NCBI GenBank assembly: GCA_009746045.1
Contig: RPFO01000115.1
Coordinates: forward strand, 864,474-928,473
Length of the DNA stretch: 64,000 bases
Direction: 5' to 3'
From: Mesostigma viride
Taxonomy: Eukaryota > Streptophyta > Mesostigmatophyceae > Mesostigmatales > Mesostigmataceae
Part shown: positions 1 to 19,160 of the stretch, one piece after another
Position numbering within the stretch: position 1 is the stretch's first letter
Layout of the letters: each line of letters begins with the position of its first letter
Program-made: the position numbers and the translations under genes
Notes under the pieces: generated by a model
What the model was told of the DNA's origin: nothing
Databases searched by the model: none
What the model saw: only the letters and a program-made list of their open reading frames with translations

Positions 1-107
1 CACACCCGACGTCTAGGTCATATAGTCGCTCTTCACGTAGGCCAGCCATAATTTCAATGAACAACGCTACACATTTCCATATCTCCATTCACATTCATCA
101 TCCTAGA

Positions 108-215
108 ACGACTCGAAAACGCGGACAAGATAACGGCTGGCTCGAGCTACCATGGTCCGGATTCTCCCAATTTCTGGCCTGCGCTGGTTGTCTCGATCCT
201 TGATATATGGTACTG
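108..215 (-). repeat. Dispersed repeat family B, copy 1
   Basis: Read on the minus strand, this segment contains GACAACCAGCGCAGGCCAG followed by a GAATCCGGACCATGGTAGC block and a GTTATC stretch. The same block recurs at 13,054-13,150 (+), about 23,525-23,625 (+) and about 30,650-30,770 (-). It holds no convincing reading frame. In the 13-kb and 23-kb copies it directly follows a LINE-type 3' terminus or a (TTAA)n tail, so it may be part of a larger mobile element. The copy order and similarity are read by eye. Confidence 0.6.
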
Positions 216-329
216 CATGCAACAATTGGGGAGGCCACATGTACAGAGGACTCTCGACTGCATCATGGTGGCGCAGGCACAACGTGGGTGCAATGAAGCT
301 TCGGTCCATAGCAAAAGCATATAGCAGAT

Positions 330-2230
330 GCATATAATTAATTAATTAATTAGAAACATTATAACGTTGGGAGTAAATGTAGCACATATCCCAGAGAAGG
401 GGCATATGGCTTTTAATACATTCTAAGCTACTCCCTGCAAGGGTGGGAATGTATAAACGACACTTGCTCGGGGTGCACAAGGGCATCTGCACCCCCATGA
501 TCTATCAAGCTATGCCCAGCTAAGGGGGAGCCTGTCATGGGGAGGGAAGATCAACATGGGTAGACAAAAGCTAAGGCATGGCTTCTCAGCAGAGAGTGGC
601 TCTCTGCGTAGTCGCAGCATAACTAAATAATAATCCTAGGCATCATCTGGTGTGTGGCGCGTCATGGGCACACATGTACATGACTAATTAATGCTCATGA
701 ATCAGCTGGTATAGTGCCTGTAGTAGGCGTGCATGTACAAGGCCACTGTCTAACTATTCTACATATACTACTGCTGTATTCCCCTAAGCTGGGGCGGCTG
801 GAGTCGCTGGGGCCGCGGTGGTCGAGGGGGTCGCGTGCCAGGGCTTGTGGCCGACATAGATGGCCGCCCCCTTCCAGTACGTACACCGGCTGGCCCACCT
901 TGGTTTGCCGGAGCTTGAGGTAGGTCGGCCATAGCTCCCGTCGCCGTACGTTGTTGCTGCGCCAGGGTCAAGTCGTCGTCCACGGTGAAGGGAGTGTTCT
1001 CGAGCCGCTTGCGGCGTCTGAGAAACGAAATCTTGTCCGATGGTCCGATGAGAAGAAGCGGGGGCGCCCCTGCCTTACCCCGCGCGCGGGGAAGGCGGTG
1101 GGCGGCCGGTCAGCTTAATCTCACCAAGAAGGCCCATGCGATCAAGGATTTTGCTCTCAAACGCACGTGCAAGCTTCACGGAATTCTCACCTTCCTCCAT
1201 GTCGAAGTTCTTGAGTATGACGTTAAGGCTGCGCTTGGCGAGCTCAGCCTCCTTCGCGGAGGTACGCGAGCTGCTGCTGCTGGAGCTGTGCTGCAACGGC
1301 GGAGGTCCGGTGGAGGTGGTGTGTTGCTTAAGCATGCAGGTCCGCCCAGGTCTGGGTGGGAGGAGCATCGCCAGCCGGGCCAGCAAGGGCTGGCTTGGCG
1401 GCAATGTCCTTCACCGCCTGGGCGGTGAGGCCTGCGGTGTTTTGCAGGACCTCGATGGCGATTGCATAATTGTCCTTGAGGAGCTGGTCGATGTCGCGGA
1501 GCTGGGCGGTGATGGCGGCGGAGGAGGGGGTGGTGGTGGTGGAGGAGGCGAGGAGGGTGGAGGTGGCGGTGGAGATGGTGGAGAGGAGGGGGAGCTCGGC
1601 AGTCAGCGTGCTGCCCATGGCCGCCACATCTGCAGCGATGGGGGCCACGTGCTGCTCGATGGCCTCCTTAGGGAGTTCACGAGCGGATGGAGGATTCGGT
1701 TAAGGTGGTGGTGAGGGGCGTGGGGGGCCAAAGCTCCTCGAGGGAGCGGCCAAGGAGGGAGAAAAGGACGCGTTGCTGAAGGTGGGGGCGGCAGCATTGG
1801 AGGATGTGGTCGAAGGTGTGGGTGCGCCTCTGGAAAGCATCGGTGAGGCGGCCCTGATGGAAGAGTTGCTTGCACATTTCGAGAAGCGAGGCGTACGATC
1901 CCCAGAACACGTAGCTCGGGATCTTGTCGGGGTTGAGCTTGTCAAAAAAGCCGGGCTGGCTGGCGTCAAAGTCGAACGCTTCCCAGCTCAGCTCGGCAGG
2001 GCGACTGCGCTTGGGCTCAGGCGACGCTGCGGGCGAGGTGAGCCCGGGGGGCTGGGCGACCACTAGAGCTTGGCTAGTGGCACCGCTGCCTTCTGGGCCG
2101 GTGGGCGAAGCTGCAGCCGGAGCTGCAGACGTATTTTCATTGCCTAGCGCAGCCGCCAGGCTGCGTTGCGTCGAGGAGCGTTTGGCATGCGTGCACGCAC
2201 AAAAGTCCTGATCACATTGTACTATCTTAT
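330..2230 (-). mobile_element. Degenerate LINE-type retroelement copy A1
   Basis: On the minus strand this copy runs from ORF1 (upstream, near 2.2 kb) to a 3' region at 640-330. The 3' region matches the end of the copy at 18.96-21.53 kb: the GCAGAGAGC...GCTCTCTGC inverted repeat, the CCATATGCCCCTTCTC block, a decayed ACTCCCAACG stem, and a TAATTAATTAATTAA tail at about 333-351. Nothing recognisable as ORF2 lies between ORF1 and the 3' region, so this is an internally deleted or non-autonomous copy. About 1.9 kb long. Confidence 0.65.
768..2188 (-). pseudogene. LINE ORF1-like pseudogene (copy A1)
   Basis: Four overlapping minus-strand frames together resemble one ORF1 protein: a Ser/Ala/Pro-rich N-terminus ending in ASPEPKRSRPAE (about 2,188-1,990), a helical segment (1,990-1,680), a probable coiled coil with GLTAQAVKDIAAKP (1,648-1,328), a segment with KILDRMGLLGEIKL and a PRAG turn (1,230-1,075), and a final DDDLTLAQQQ motif (983-940). 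The order coiled coil, basic globular domain, D-D-L-T-x-x-x-x-x resembles L1-type ORF1p (Transposase_22). At least three frameshifts separate the parts, and the start codon is displaced by one base relative to the copy at 19,161. It is a dead copy. Confidence 0.65.
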
Positions 2231-2355
2231 CCATACGTACGCTGCCCGGGTAACTCATGCAGTGCACTAGATACGGATCTTAGTTCTAATTAGCATGCTC
2301 TAGACAACAGCACATGCGCATCCACCTGCCACAATAATAATAGTTGTCTCCTTTA

Positions 2356-2357
<2 letters not shown>

Positions 2358-2396
<39 letters not shown>

Positions 2397-2397
2397 T
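2358..2397. repeat. (TAA)n microsatellite
   Basis: About thirteen perfect TAA units. On the minus strand it runs into an otherwise unremarkable 161-codon open frame (2,771-2,286) as a poly-isoleucine tail, which argues that the frame is not a functional gene. Confidence 0.9.
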
Positions 2398-2399
2398 TC

Positions 2400-4089
2400 A
2401 TAACGACCAGTATACCCGCCAGCTTGTTCACTGTAAATGGGGGGATTAGTGAGCGGATACGCTGCTGATCCGTTGAATCGCTTCAGAAAATGTCCGAGCA
2501 AAACAGTTCCAGCATCATCCATATTTTTATCTTCTAAGAACGAACTCATACAATAACGCCCTTCGATTTCAGTATATTTCAATATACAGACCGATACGCA
2601 ACTTTTTTCCAAAGTAAACAAGTCGCATGACTCATGAAAGCCAACCCCTCCCGGACAAACATCAATAATGCTAGGACCGTGCTTTATGTGGTGGCACTGA
2701 ATTGGCCTGGCATCGTCACTTGTAGCAGCGACGAACTCGGTAAACGCAGTGAGGATACGCCGTGCTGGCAAACAGATATCAAAAGTCCTCGTTTACACGT
2801 TGGTATGCGCAGGGCTCAACAACCCAAACCGGCAACAAAAGCGTCCGCGTGATGATCATTCTGTCGTCCACTCGGGGCATGGCGAATGGAAAGGGGAGCT
2901 TAGAACATAAGCTAGTCGAGAAGCTAGATAATGGAACTTGGCAACTCGGAAATTTAAAGAAGTGTAGGCCTTGCTCTTCGATGCCGCCGGCGAAATACTA
3001 CTGATTATACATGTATTCGTATCCTGATCCCTCGGTCTTGTAACGTTCTTTTGCTGCATGTTGGGGGCTTATTAGTAAGTTACCGGCTTTTCCAGAACAA
3101 GAGATGTGCAAGAGCTGTATACAAGACGTTCATGTCTTGTAAACCCGCAGCGAAGCGGGGTTACAAGAGTGGCGGGTTACACAGTCTTTGGTTACTGTCT
3201 CGTAACCCGCAGGCCGCAGCAATCTGCATACAAAACGTATTTCCCGTATTTCCCGTATTTCATCTCGCGCGCTCTCACGCAGACCAAGCGCAGAAGCGCT
3301 ACGATCTACGCACTCCGCAACCGCACTCCGCAATCTGTCGTTGGTCTGTAAGAAGTACATACGACAAGCGTCGTTCCCGAATCTCCCGCGCGAAATTTTG
3401 GCATGGGTTAATTTTGGGAAACGAGGAAAGACGTGCCATCATCAGCTCAGCCTGCGAGGCATGAGTCATGACCGTGGTCGAGAATTCCGCTGCAGTGCAG
3501 TCATGCTTTATTAGTGGTACTTAATTCATGGTAAATTGCACGAAGAACTGCGATTTCCCTATGGCGAACGTTAAATAGGCATAGGGAGCACACCCAAAAT
3601 TCTTCATAATTGCATATTTTCTTCTGAGGGGCCAACCAATTGAACCTACGCGGGTCTGGCGAGTGGCGAAGCACTTGCGTAGTGTCACCAGGCCGGTAGA
3701 ACCTCGGCGCTGCCTGGGGGTTAATGGACAAGGGTCTAGCAGCCGCAGGTCGCACATCATCTCCAGTTGCCAGGATCTGCCATGACATTCGCGTCTGAAG
3801 CTTAGGTGTAACTACCGTTAGAATGGGAATCCCGGTAATTAATTTGGAGGCCGGCGATACCGGGCTTTTGCGGAAGGTAATGCCCGACGCACGGCGTGTA
3901 TTAGCTGCACATAAGATATTTTTCCGTAAGAGGGGGCCGTGTTGTGATATGTAGCGGCTGTGTGTCACGTTGCATGTACTCCCTTGAATTATAACCCCCT
4001 TGGATTATACCCTCTATGCCCTACTAAGCCACTCACGACAATTTTCTTTCTTTTTTTGGGAACCGACAAATTCGCCTCATGCATGTTGT
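2400..4089. other. Intergenic; two weak minus-strand open frames
   Basis: No gene is supported. A minus-strand frame at 2,771-2,286 (161 codons) and another at 3,968-3,501 (155 codons) show no recognisable motif. The stretch at 3,110-3,260 has repeated GTAACCCGC-like words and two TTTCCCGTA units. The interval just upstream of 4,090 should contain the promoter and any upstream exon of the dioxygenase; I could not identify either. Confidence 0.4.
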
Positions 4090-12078
<7,989 letters not shown>

Positions 12079-12599
12079 CATCAAGGCCTTTGCTGTATAG
12101 AATCGCTTGTTGGTACCATGCATCCCCCTGCATTAATGGACGGAGCGTGCTTTGTATGGCCTATGTCTGGCAAAGCTACCTTTCAGCGAGCATAGCTGCC
12201 CTTGCTGTCCCGTGTGTGCCAGCTAATACTAAGGTAAGTAAGTTACAAATATCGTCTGCATAGCGAATACTACGGTCGGGCATGCCACAGTAGGAGGGTT
12301 ACCAGAGCTGAAATGCCATGCATGACTTAATGTCTTGCTGCAGGTAGTAACAGCTAAAAACGTGAATCACTCGCTCGATAATTCTTCGCACGGGGGGCAA
12401 TTGATTAATTAAGTAATTACACGTGGTCGATCCCATTGGGGAGCCGCGGAGCATGAACCCTTGGTTTGATTTAGGAAATTAAGGTCAAGCCTAAATTATT
12501 CTAACTGTGTATAATTGCTAAAAGAAATTAATAGTAATCGGACACAGACATCCAAGGAGCATACCAGCTGCACAAGGTACAACTAACTACATCACAAAA
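12079..12599. other. Intergenic, with one short-element fragment
   Basis: This is the 3' flank of the dioxygenase gene. At 12,395-12,465 it contains a reversed, diverged copy of the (TTAA)n-tail plus GGGGAG stem-loop terminus found at 21.9, 22.9 and 50.4 kb. No reading frame is supported. Confidence 0.5.
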
Positions 12600-13062
12600 C
12601 TACGACACGCAGCGACATCGCTGCCGGCCCACCATGCAGGCCTGGGAGGGATCTAGACCGCCTGGGTCACGACAAATTAGTCGGCCCGGGTGCGGTGGAA
12701 TAACACATCAGCTGCGGTGCGAGTGAGGGTGAGTGACAGGCGCTGCCGCCTTGATACGAGGACCACGTGCGGGCAGATCGACCGCGTTATGCATTTAAAT
12801 TCACTCCCTCTCGAGATCTTGCTTGGACTGCCATGCAGAACAAGAAGAGGTGGAAGATCGACGATTGTTCAGGCTCACACGCCAGCCCCTGTGGGCAAGC
12901 CCCCTCCCCCCAGGAGGACTAGGGGCGCTTTGCTGAGTAGAGTAGTTAGGGTTTTCTATAGATTAGCTTAGAGTTAGCTTAGTTCGGTTTCGCAGGCTTC
13001 GCCCACCTCCATCCATCCAGCAAAGGAATATGTGCTACATGCTCTCCCAACGGAGTCATGTT
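12600..13062 (+). mobile_element. LINE 3' end with ORF2 C-terminal remnant (family C, copy 1)
   Basis: One frame around 12,790-12,910 reads SRDLAWTAMQNKK and, after a frame change, IVQAHTPAPVGKP. This resembles the extreme C-terminus of LINE reverse-transcriptase ORFs (a W-x-x-M-x-x-K-x-x-W helix). The nucleotide sequence matches the segment at 50,783-51,140 on the opposite strand. It ends in CTCTCCCAACGGAGTCATG, the terminal stem-loop shared with the other elements. Frames are broken. Confidence 0.55.
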
Positions 13063-13150
13063 ATCAAAGAGACAACCAGCGCAGGCCAGAAATCGGGAGA
13101 ATCCGGACCATGGTAGCTCGAGCCTGCCGTTATCTTTATCGTTATCATGT
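13054..13150 (+). repeat. Dispersed repeat family B, copy 2
   Basis: Carries GACAACCAGCGCAGGCCAG and GAATCCGGACCATGGTAGC, matching the copies at 0.1, 23.5 and 30.7 kb. It abuts the 3' terminus of the LINE remnant directly, with only TTATCAAAGA between. Confidence 0.6.
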
Positions 13151-13534
13151 TATAACTATAATGCATTTAAAGGTATATATTAACTCACTATATACGAACG
13201 TTAACCCAAAAGCGTGTAAATACTTGATCCGGATGTGACAGACGGCGGGCACGTGAATGAATTAATTAATGCACATATATTAATCAAATTGGTTTACAAT
13301 CAAAGAGTAGTTTAATAACTTAATATTGTTTGAAAGGAACGGAAATATGTACATATTGCTAGTTGTTGGACGTGGTGCTAGTTCAAGTACCCCTAAACCA
13401 CGTAACTAAATTACCTGTCTAACCTATCTGTCTAGCTAGCCTATCTACCCTATCCAACCCATCTAATCTATCTGAATCCATCATATAGCGACCATCAGTA
13501 CTGGCTTTCTGCCCACATACCCCATAAAGATGGG
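13151..13534. other. AT-rich intergenic spacer
   Basis: Contains a short TTAATTAAT patch at about 13,258-13,272 and a CTATCTA/ACCTATCT-rich stretch at 13,410-13,485 like that inside the short insertions at 22.0, 23.0 and 50.5 kb. It lies between the converging 3' ends of the dioxygenase and armadillo-like genes. No gene seen. Confidence 0.5.
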
Positions 13535-16125
13535 CTAAAAGAAAGAGCTTTCCTGCCATATCAGTGACTCCATGAGCCCTTTCCCGCCCTGGGGGAGGAT
13601 GATTTCACAACCGTTCGCAATAAGCTGTGCACGCTTCGGCATATCATCCATGCACCAAGTGTAGAACGGTGCACCTCTGACATCAAGTCCCTTAATGAAC
13701 TGGGCATCCCCACCCCTCACCGCAATGACCCTGCAAATACATCTCCTCGTATCCTCTAGTTTGCCTTTACATGTCCGATCTCACCAGGGGGTCCAGGCTA
13801 CCCACCACACACAACCATTGTTGCTTCATTCGAGGCCTGCTTGCCCCATGATCCACCGTGGTGGATGTTGGCACACGCCAAGCACCAGACAGTGGTTCGC
13901 ACGCGCGGCCATCTGCGGAAGCTATACCGCTGGCCTTGTGCTCGCCGCCGTTACACCAACAGCCTCATACACCCGCAGCTCACTGCCATCGGTCAGCCAT
14001 GCCGCCCTCAACCCAGCTATTCACCAGCCGCTGCTGTGCGCGCTGCGTGGCCTGCGCCACCAGACTGCTGGCGACCGCGTCCGGGAACCCCAGCAGCGCC
14101 GCCAATCGGCGCGCACCAGTGGCCAACCGCGGGTCCTCCTCCACCATGAGCTCCCCCAGCACATCCCTCAGCGCTGGCCTTGACAACTCCTCTGCCTCCT
14201 CGGGCCCTGGCAGCCGGCACGGGTCCGCCCTGAGGATGCAAGCAATCACGTGCACGCAGCGCAGCAGGAGGCCCGTGGACTCTGCTAGCTCTCGTTCCAT
14301 GCGGCGCAGGGTGCGTGCGGCCGACCCTTGTGGCCTTACGTGCGGGTGCAGGTCGCCCACCTCGTGAAGGAACAAGTCGTGCACGTCCATCTCCGAGGCG
14401 AGGGTGGCGGTCTCGGCCCGCAGCACTTCCAGCAGCCGCACCCGCTTGTGCAGCACACGCAGGAGCACACGCACACCGCCACACGCGGCCACCTGGGATA
14501 CCCTGGATCGGAGCTCCGCACACTTGGACGCGGCGAGGTTCCTCCCATTGCTGCTGCCGCCCGCCCCACTGCCGCCGTTGCTAAGCTCGCTCCCACTGCT
14601 GTGGCTGCTGGCGTAGCCCCCCATGGCGACGGGGCCGCCCCCTCCCCCAGCGACCGCCTCGTGCACGTTCAGCACGCTGAAGAGCGCCTTGAGGAGACAG
14701 GACTCCAGGTCCAATCCCTCAAAGCGCAGACGCAGGCCAGCGCCTGTGCCGGCGGGCGGCGGCGCCTCATTGCGGCCAAAATCAAGGCTGCGCAGGAGGG
14801 AGCTCACCTGGTGCCGGCGGATAGGATGAGCAATGGAGGGGGTTGAGAGAGAGATGGGGTTGAGTTCGGGACGGGGTTGAGATCGGGATGGGGTTGAGAG
14901 AGGGATGGGGTTGAGAGAGGGACGGGGTTGAGATCGGGACGGGGTTGAGATCGGGACGGGGTTGAGATCGGGATGGGGTTGAGAGAGGGATGGGGTTGAG
15001 AGAGGGACGGGGTTGAAAGAGGGATGAGCATGAGCGGCCAATGGGAATGAGGGATGGGAGAAGAGAACACAAAGGAGGGACGAGTGTGGGGGAAGAAGAC
15101 ATGAAGGGATGAGAAGACATGGTTGCGGCAAGCAGCAGGGGGTGCAGGGGGGTCACACGTCAAGCAACACAGCGCGAAGGCAAGCAACACAGCGGAGACG
15201 GTAATCAACGCAGCGGAGAAGGCAACCAACGAAGCGGAGAAGAAAGGCAAAAGAGGTGCGGGCGCGAGGGGTAACCGCATGACTCATCTGGTGGGTTAAG
15301 CAGGAGGAAAGAGAGCAGGCAATGCTGCGGCTTGACGGACGACATGTCAACACACTGTGCCGCATTACTCAACACATTACGCTGCATTACTCAACACTCT
15401 GTGCTGCATTACTCAACACACTCAGCGTACTACTCAACACACAATGCTGCTTACCCAGACAATATGCACACGATCTGCTGTTGAACCCAATCCACCGTAA
15501 CAATACTCACAATCTGTGGGATGAGCCCGTGTTCCACCACAAACTGTGTCCAAGTCTTGGTGTTGGCAAAGTCGGACACCAGACGTTCCCACTGGGCCGC
15601 GCGCAGCTGGGCCGCGCCAGGTGTCGCCTCCTCGGCGTCCAACGGCGGCAGCTCCAGCATGCTACCGTGCTCCAGCGCGGTGACGCCTGCCAGTGCGGCG
15701 ATCGCGTAGAAGCGGGACGTCAGCGAGAGGCCGTCGTCCGCGCTCATCGTCAGCAGCCGCTGGGCGAGCGCCTGGTTGTGCTCCACGTGGTCGCGATTGG
15801 AAGGGACCTGCAGCAGGGACACGAGCAGGGACACCGTGGCGGCCTGCGCGGCGTCCAAGGCCCGCAGCCGGTCAGACGGCGGCATCTCGGCCGGGCAGGT
15901 GAACTCGGACGACGTCGCGAGGATGGAACGGACGAGGGAACGGATGCCCCCGCACGCGATGAACTTGCTGTGGACGAGGGGGGAGCGGCGCAGGCCTTTG
16001 CACAGCGCGATCACCTGCGCTACCTCCCGCCAGTTGTCGAGAGCGGAGACGAGCCGCCGCCCGACAACAGGGAGCGGGCTCTTCAGGATGGCCGCCAATT
16101 GCGCGGCGGCTCCTTGTTCGTCCAT
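13535..16125 (-). CDS. Armadillo-like helical-repeat protein, function unknown
   Basis: Exons on the minus strand: 16125-15511, 14807-13984, 13730-13535. Donors and acceptors are GT-AG and phases fit (PQI|VSS, then Q split 2+1), giving 544 residues. The second exon would reach a stop four bases past its donor if unspliced, but the GTGAGC donor at 13,983 and the open third exon (KGLDVRGAPFYTWCMDD...) favour the spliced form. The protein is rich in amphipathic helices with ACGGIRSLVRSIL-like and ACGGVRVLLRVL-like segments typical of ARM/HEAT repeats. A Gly/Ser-rich linker sits near residues 245-275. No catalytic motif, signal peptide or membrane segment is visible, and I do not recognise the family. 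An in-frame ATG at 16,200 is an alternative start. The first intron carries minisatellites. Confidence 0.75.
14836..15027 (-). repeat. 17-bp minisatellite in intron 1 of the armadillo-like gene
   Basis: About eleven units of GGGGTTGAGATCGGGAC or GGGGTTGAGAGAGGGAT (plus-strand reading). The two unit types alternate in blocks. The array begins about 28 bp upstream (in gene sense) of the acceptor of the second exon. Confidence 0.9.
15340..15465 (-). repeat. Imperfect tandem repeat with GCATTACTCAACAC core
   Basis: Four diverged units of about 27 bp, each carrying a version of GCATTACTCAACACA, in the same intron as the 17-bp array. Confidence 0.7.
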
Positions 16126-17170
16126 TGGGCGTCTTCGTGCTGCTATTGGTGCCGCCGGCTCCGATACCCGCAAGGTATAATTGCACCGATGGACGCCCAC
16201 GCATTTTCAATGCCATAACCTGTCAAAATTGAAATTGTCATTCGTTAAGGACTGCGCATTCGCCTGCATATACAGGTAAAACACGAGAGATTTTGTCTAT
16301 GCATTTGTAGCTGCAGGAATGTGGGAGAGGCCACCGGACAGGCTAAACAAATTCGCTGCAGTTTCGTTCTTCGGTTGGCTGCCAACTCATCTTCCATCTA
16401 AGGTGGCATTCTGAATACACACAAGGCAAGGCCATTCATGCATTTCGTGTGATGAGGCTGCCTGACTGTCATCTCAGCTTGGCCTATTCCTCGGTAATAC
16501 TGTAGCCACGATTCGACTTCCAACGACTGATATGGCAACTTGGCAACTGGCAAGCACTTTCGCCTATAATTATGGCTCTATCCCGTAGCCTTTTCATTAC
16601 CGTATGCAGGCCATTGCCAAGTGTCACTGGCAGCGGCGCGGTCGTAACTTCTGATATGAAACCCTGCAGGGCCCCGCAAGCCGCGTGCGTCAGCCGTCTG
16701 CTCGGTCAACAAAAACATCCTGCAGGCGCATGTTCCGCGTCTGTCCGCGGCTCCGCGCACGCAATTGGTTCAGGCAGGAGCCAGGAATCGCTTCCGCGTC
16801 TGGTCCGCGATATCAGTAACCAACATTTAATTATGGACTATGGGCTACAGTAGAGACTACGGACTACGGACGCGCATTCCTTGACGCAGCGGACCTATAA
16901 TTTCCAGAAAGCCGACGGCCGACTGGGAATTTCGTAAATGAAGTAATCACCGATGGCGCATGATGTTGAAGCCAGTTAGTACGCTTTTTTGCGGCTCGCA
17001 TCGGAGTTTCACTGCCCATCGCTTAAGATTTTGTCCGTTCTTTCTTCTGTCCGTACGCAGTCACGTGCTTATTAATTAATTCTTCTGACCGGGTCGTTCC
17101 CGTCTGGTTCCCCCGGATTTACACTTAGTGCTTCACCAGCTCCCGTTTTCCTTCACGCTCGTCTTTTGCG
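16126..17170. other. Upstream flank of the armadillo-like gene; nothing else seen
   Basis: Probable promoter region for the minus-strand gene starting at 16,125. I see no TATA box that decides a start. A TTAATTAATT patch occurs at 17,070-17,081. No reading frame is supported. Confidence 0.4.
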
Positions 17171-17179
17171 CTTGCGAGA

Positions 17180-17560
17180 ATGGGTACCCCGCTGCATGCT
17201 GCGTCAGAATGGGGCTGCATCAGAGATGTAAGCAAGAGAACACCCCGTTGCATCGGGCATCATGCAGGGGCCGTCCAGCTAGATGTGGTCAAGCTCCTTA
17301 CCTAGCGCAAGCTGCGCTGACATCCGGGCCAAGGACAAGGCTGAGCGTACCCCGCTGCACGAACGGAAGCATCAGCTGAAGGCAACCTGGACGTCGTTCA
17401 GGAACTTCCTGCAAGCGTCCCGTTCAGGACTTTAATGCTGGAGAGTAAGCATTTGTTTAGTGGGGTAACGCCGCTGTCTCTAGCGGTAGGTTGTGACCAT
17501 GTATGATCCAGATGTTGTTGAGCATATCATCGCAAGTGGCCCAAGGCCTCCACCTCCTAG
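17180..17560 (+). pseudogene. Ankyrin-repeat pseudogene fragment
   Basis: Several frames, interrupted by frameshifts, spell ankyrin repeat units in order: GTPLHAASEWGCIRDV (about 17,183-17,235), a TPLHRA remnant then DVVKLL (about 17,243-17,300), GADIRAKDKAERTPLHE (about 17,316-17,366), EGNLDVVQEL (about 17,377-17,410), SGVTPLSLAV (about 17,459-17,490), and DPDVVEHIIASG (about 17,507-17,540). The TPLHxAA and DVVxxLL signatures and about 33-residue spacing are diagnostic. No single frame is open through it, so it is a relic. Source gene unknown. Confidence 0.7.
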
Positions 17561-18950
17561 TCCGGCCGACGGGTTAGGGGCTCACCATGCATGATATTAA
17601 TATGGAGTTTCTTAGCTGCAGCGCCAGCTCCATTCTGTCAAAAGTCATGCCCTGATATCTACTAGTTAGATGTTTCCAATCTATCATGTATGATAGGAAC
17701 AACCCGCCATTTCTAGCTTGCAGCGCCTTGCTCTGACCACAAGGCTCCCCACTAGTGATTCGATGCTAGTTACGTGTTTGCCTAGGCCTTAGGATGCCAA
17801 CCTTTAAGCATCGCATCCGCGCTGCGTGTCCGCTGGCCTCCGGTCTTATTGCACCCACAGTAGATGCCAGACTCTCTTCGTGAGTAGTTTTGCACCCAGG
17901 GCATGCCTTCTTGGCAGTGAGAGAAGGATGGGTGCCTCTGTCCCCTTCTCGTTGTGTAGCAAACTAGAGGACTATCAGGTATGGAAAGCACTGTAATCCT
18001 GTATGATTGTGATCCACACCGGACTCCCTGGGAATCCGCCGTCAGGACTCCAGGGCAACGGGAGCGAGTGACTACACCCCCACACACACACGTTTAAGAT
18101 TCCCCGATCGAAGACCTTGAGACCCTGAATTGTGGACTTTAAGATTTAAGAGATCGCAGAGTTGGTTTTGGGAGAAAGCATCCTAAAGTAGGTACGAATG
18201 GCTGCTAAGTCCTGGCCTGTGGTGCACGATATATATTATGTACTCAGGTTTACCGCCTCAGGTTAAAGATTCTACAGCTAGGTCTCAAGCTTACTTAGAT
18301 GGTCAGCCCTAGATTCGAAGATTTCAGGATTCAATTTCAGTTTTAAGATCGCAGCCATGGGTCGGCCGGACCCCATTCTAGTATGTGGGGGCTGTACTCA
18401 AACAATTAATGAACAACGATGCTCAGGACTGACCCCACCATCCTCTATTCAAGTATCACACCCTCCCCCGCCACCTCCTCCAGCACATCATTCTGTTCTC
18501 ACTCCTCAGCCGCCCTGACCTTGAGCTGGAAGTAGTGTATCCCGGCATGCGGGTACCGTCAAATACAGTATACGGCACGTAGACCTGGGCAGTGAATACG
18601 GCATTAATACGGTAAATGCGAAGAAAATGTGGGTACCCCCACCCTCAGTATCTCATTAAATATGCGAAAATACACAGTACCAGGATACACTAGCTGAAAG
18701 CCTGAGCCCCCAATTCTCCCCCTCCCCCCTCGCAGCCCCACTATAGGACCCCGCATACTGGCTCCTCTCCATTCTCCCCGAAGCTAGTCTATATAACTCT
18801 GCCTGTCTGTAGCTTTAACCCAATCGCCGCAGGCATCTCGGTGCTGGGAAGCTGGACGGCGCGGTCACCAACATGCTGCGACCGGTCGATTTTCCGTGTG
18901 GGATACGCTGCTCAGTCGATCACATCCGCAGTGGGACTTGAACCTCGGCA
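17561..18950. other. Intergenic, no gene seen
   Basis: Low-complexity patches only: repeated AGATTTAAGAxxTCGCAG-like words at 18,090-18,360 and a C-rich patch at 18,700-18,780. The minus-strand open frame at 18,087-17,782 has no recognisable feature. Confidence 0.4.
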
Positions 18951-19160
18951 TGCCACATATATCACCAGCACCATTCAGCAGCGATAGCCCACTATCTAAG
19001 TCCAGCTTTGGGTGCCCGAGCCACGAGGTAGCCATGGCTGACGGCGGAGCTCATAACTTTCACGTTTGAGCACCGAATTCAGTCGTGAATATCACAATCG
19101 CTTCGTCTTTCTAAGACGCACATGCTGATATAACTTTCCGACGCTATTACGTGATATACG

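Noticed and set aside
2286-2771. 161-codon minus-strand ORF ending in poly-isoleucine
   Set aside because: It ends by running through a TAA microsatellite, has no family resemblance and no supporting splice or context evidence.
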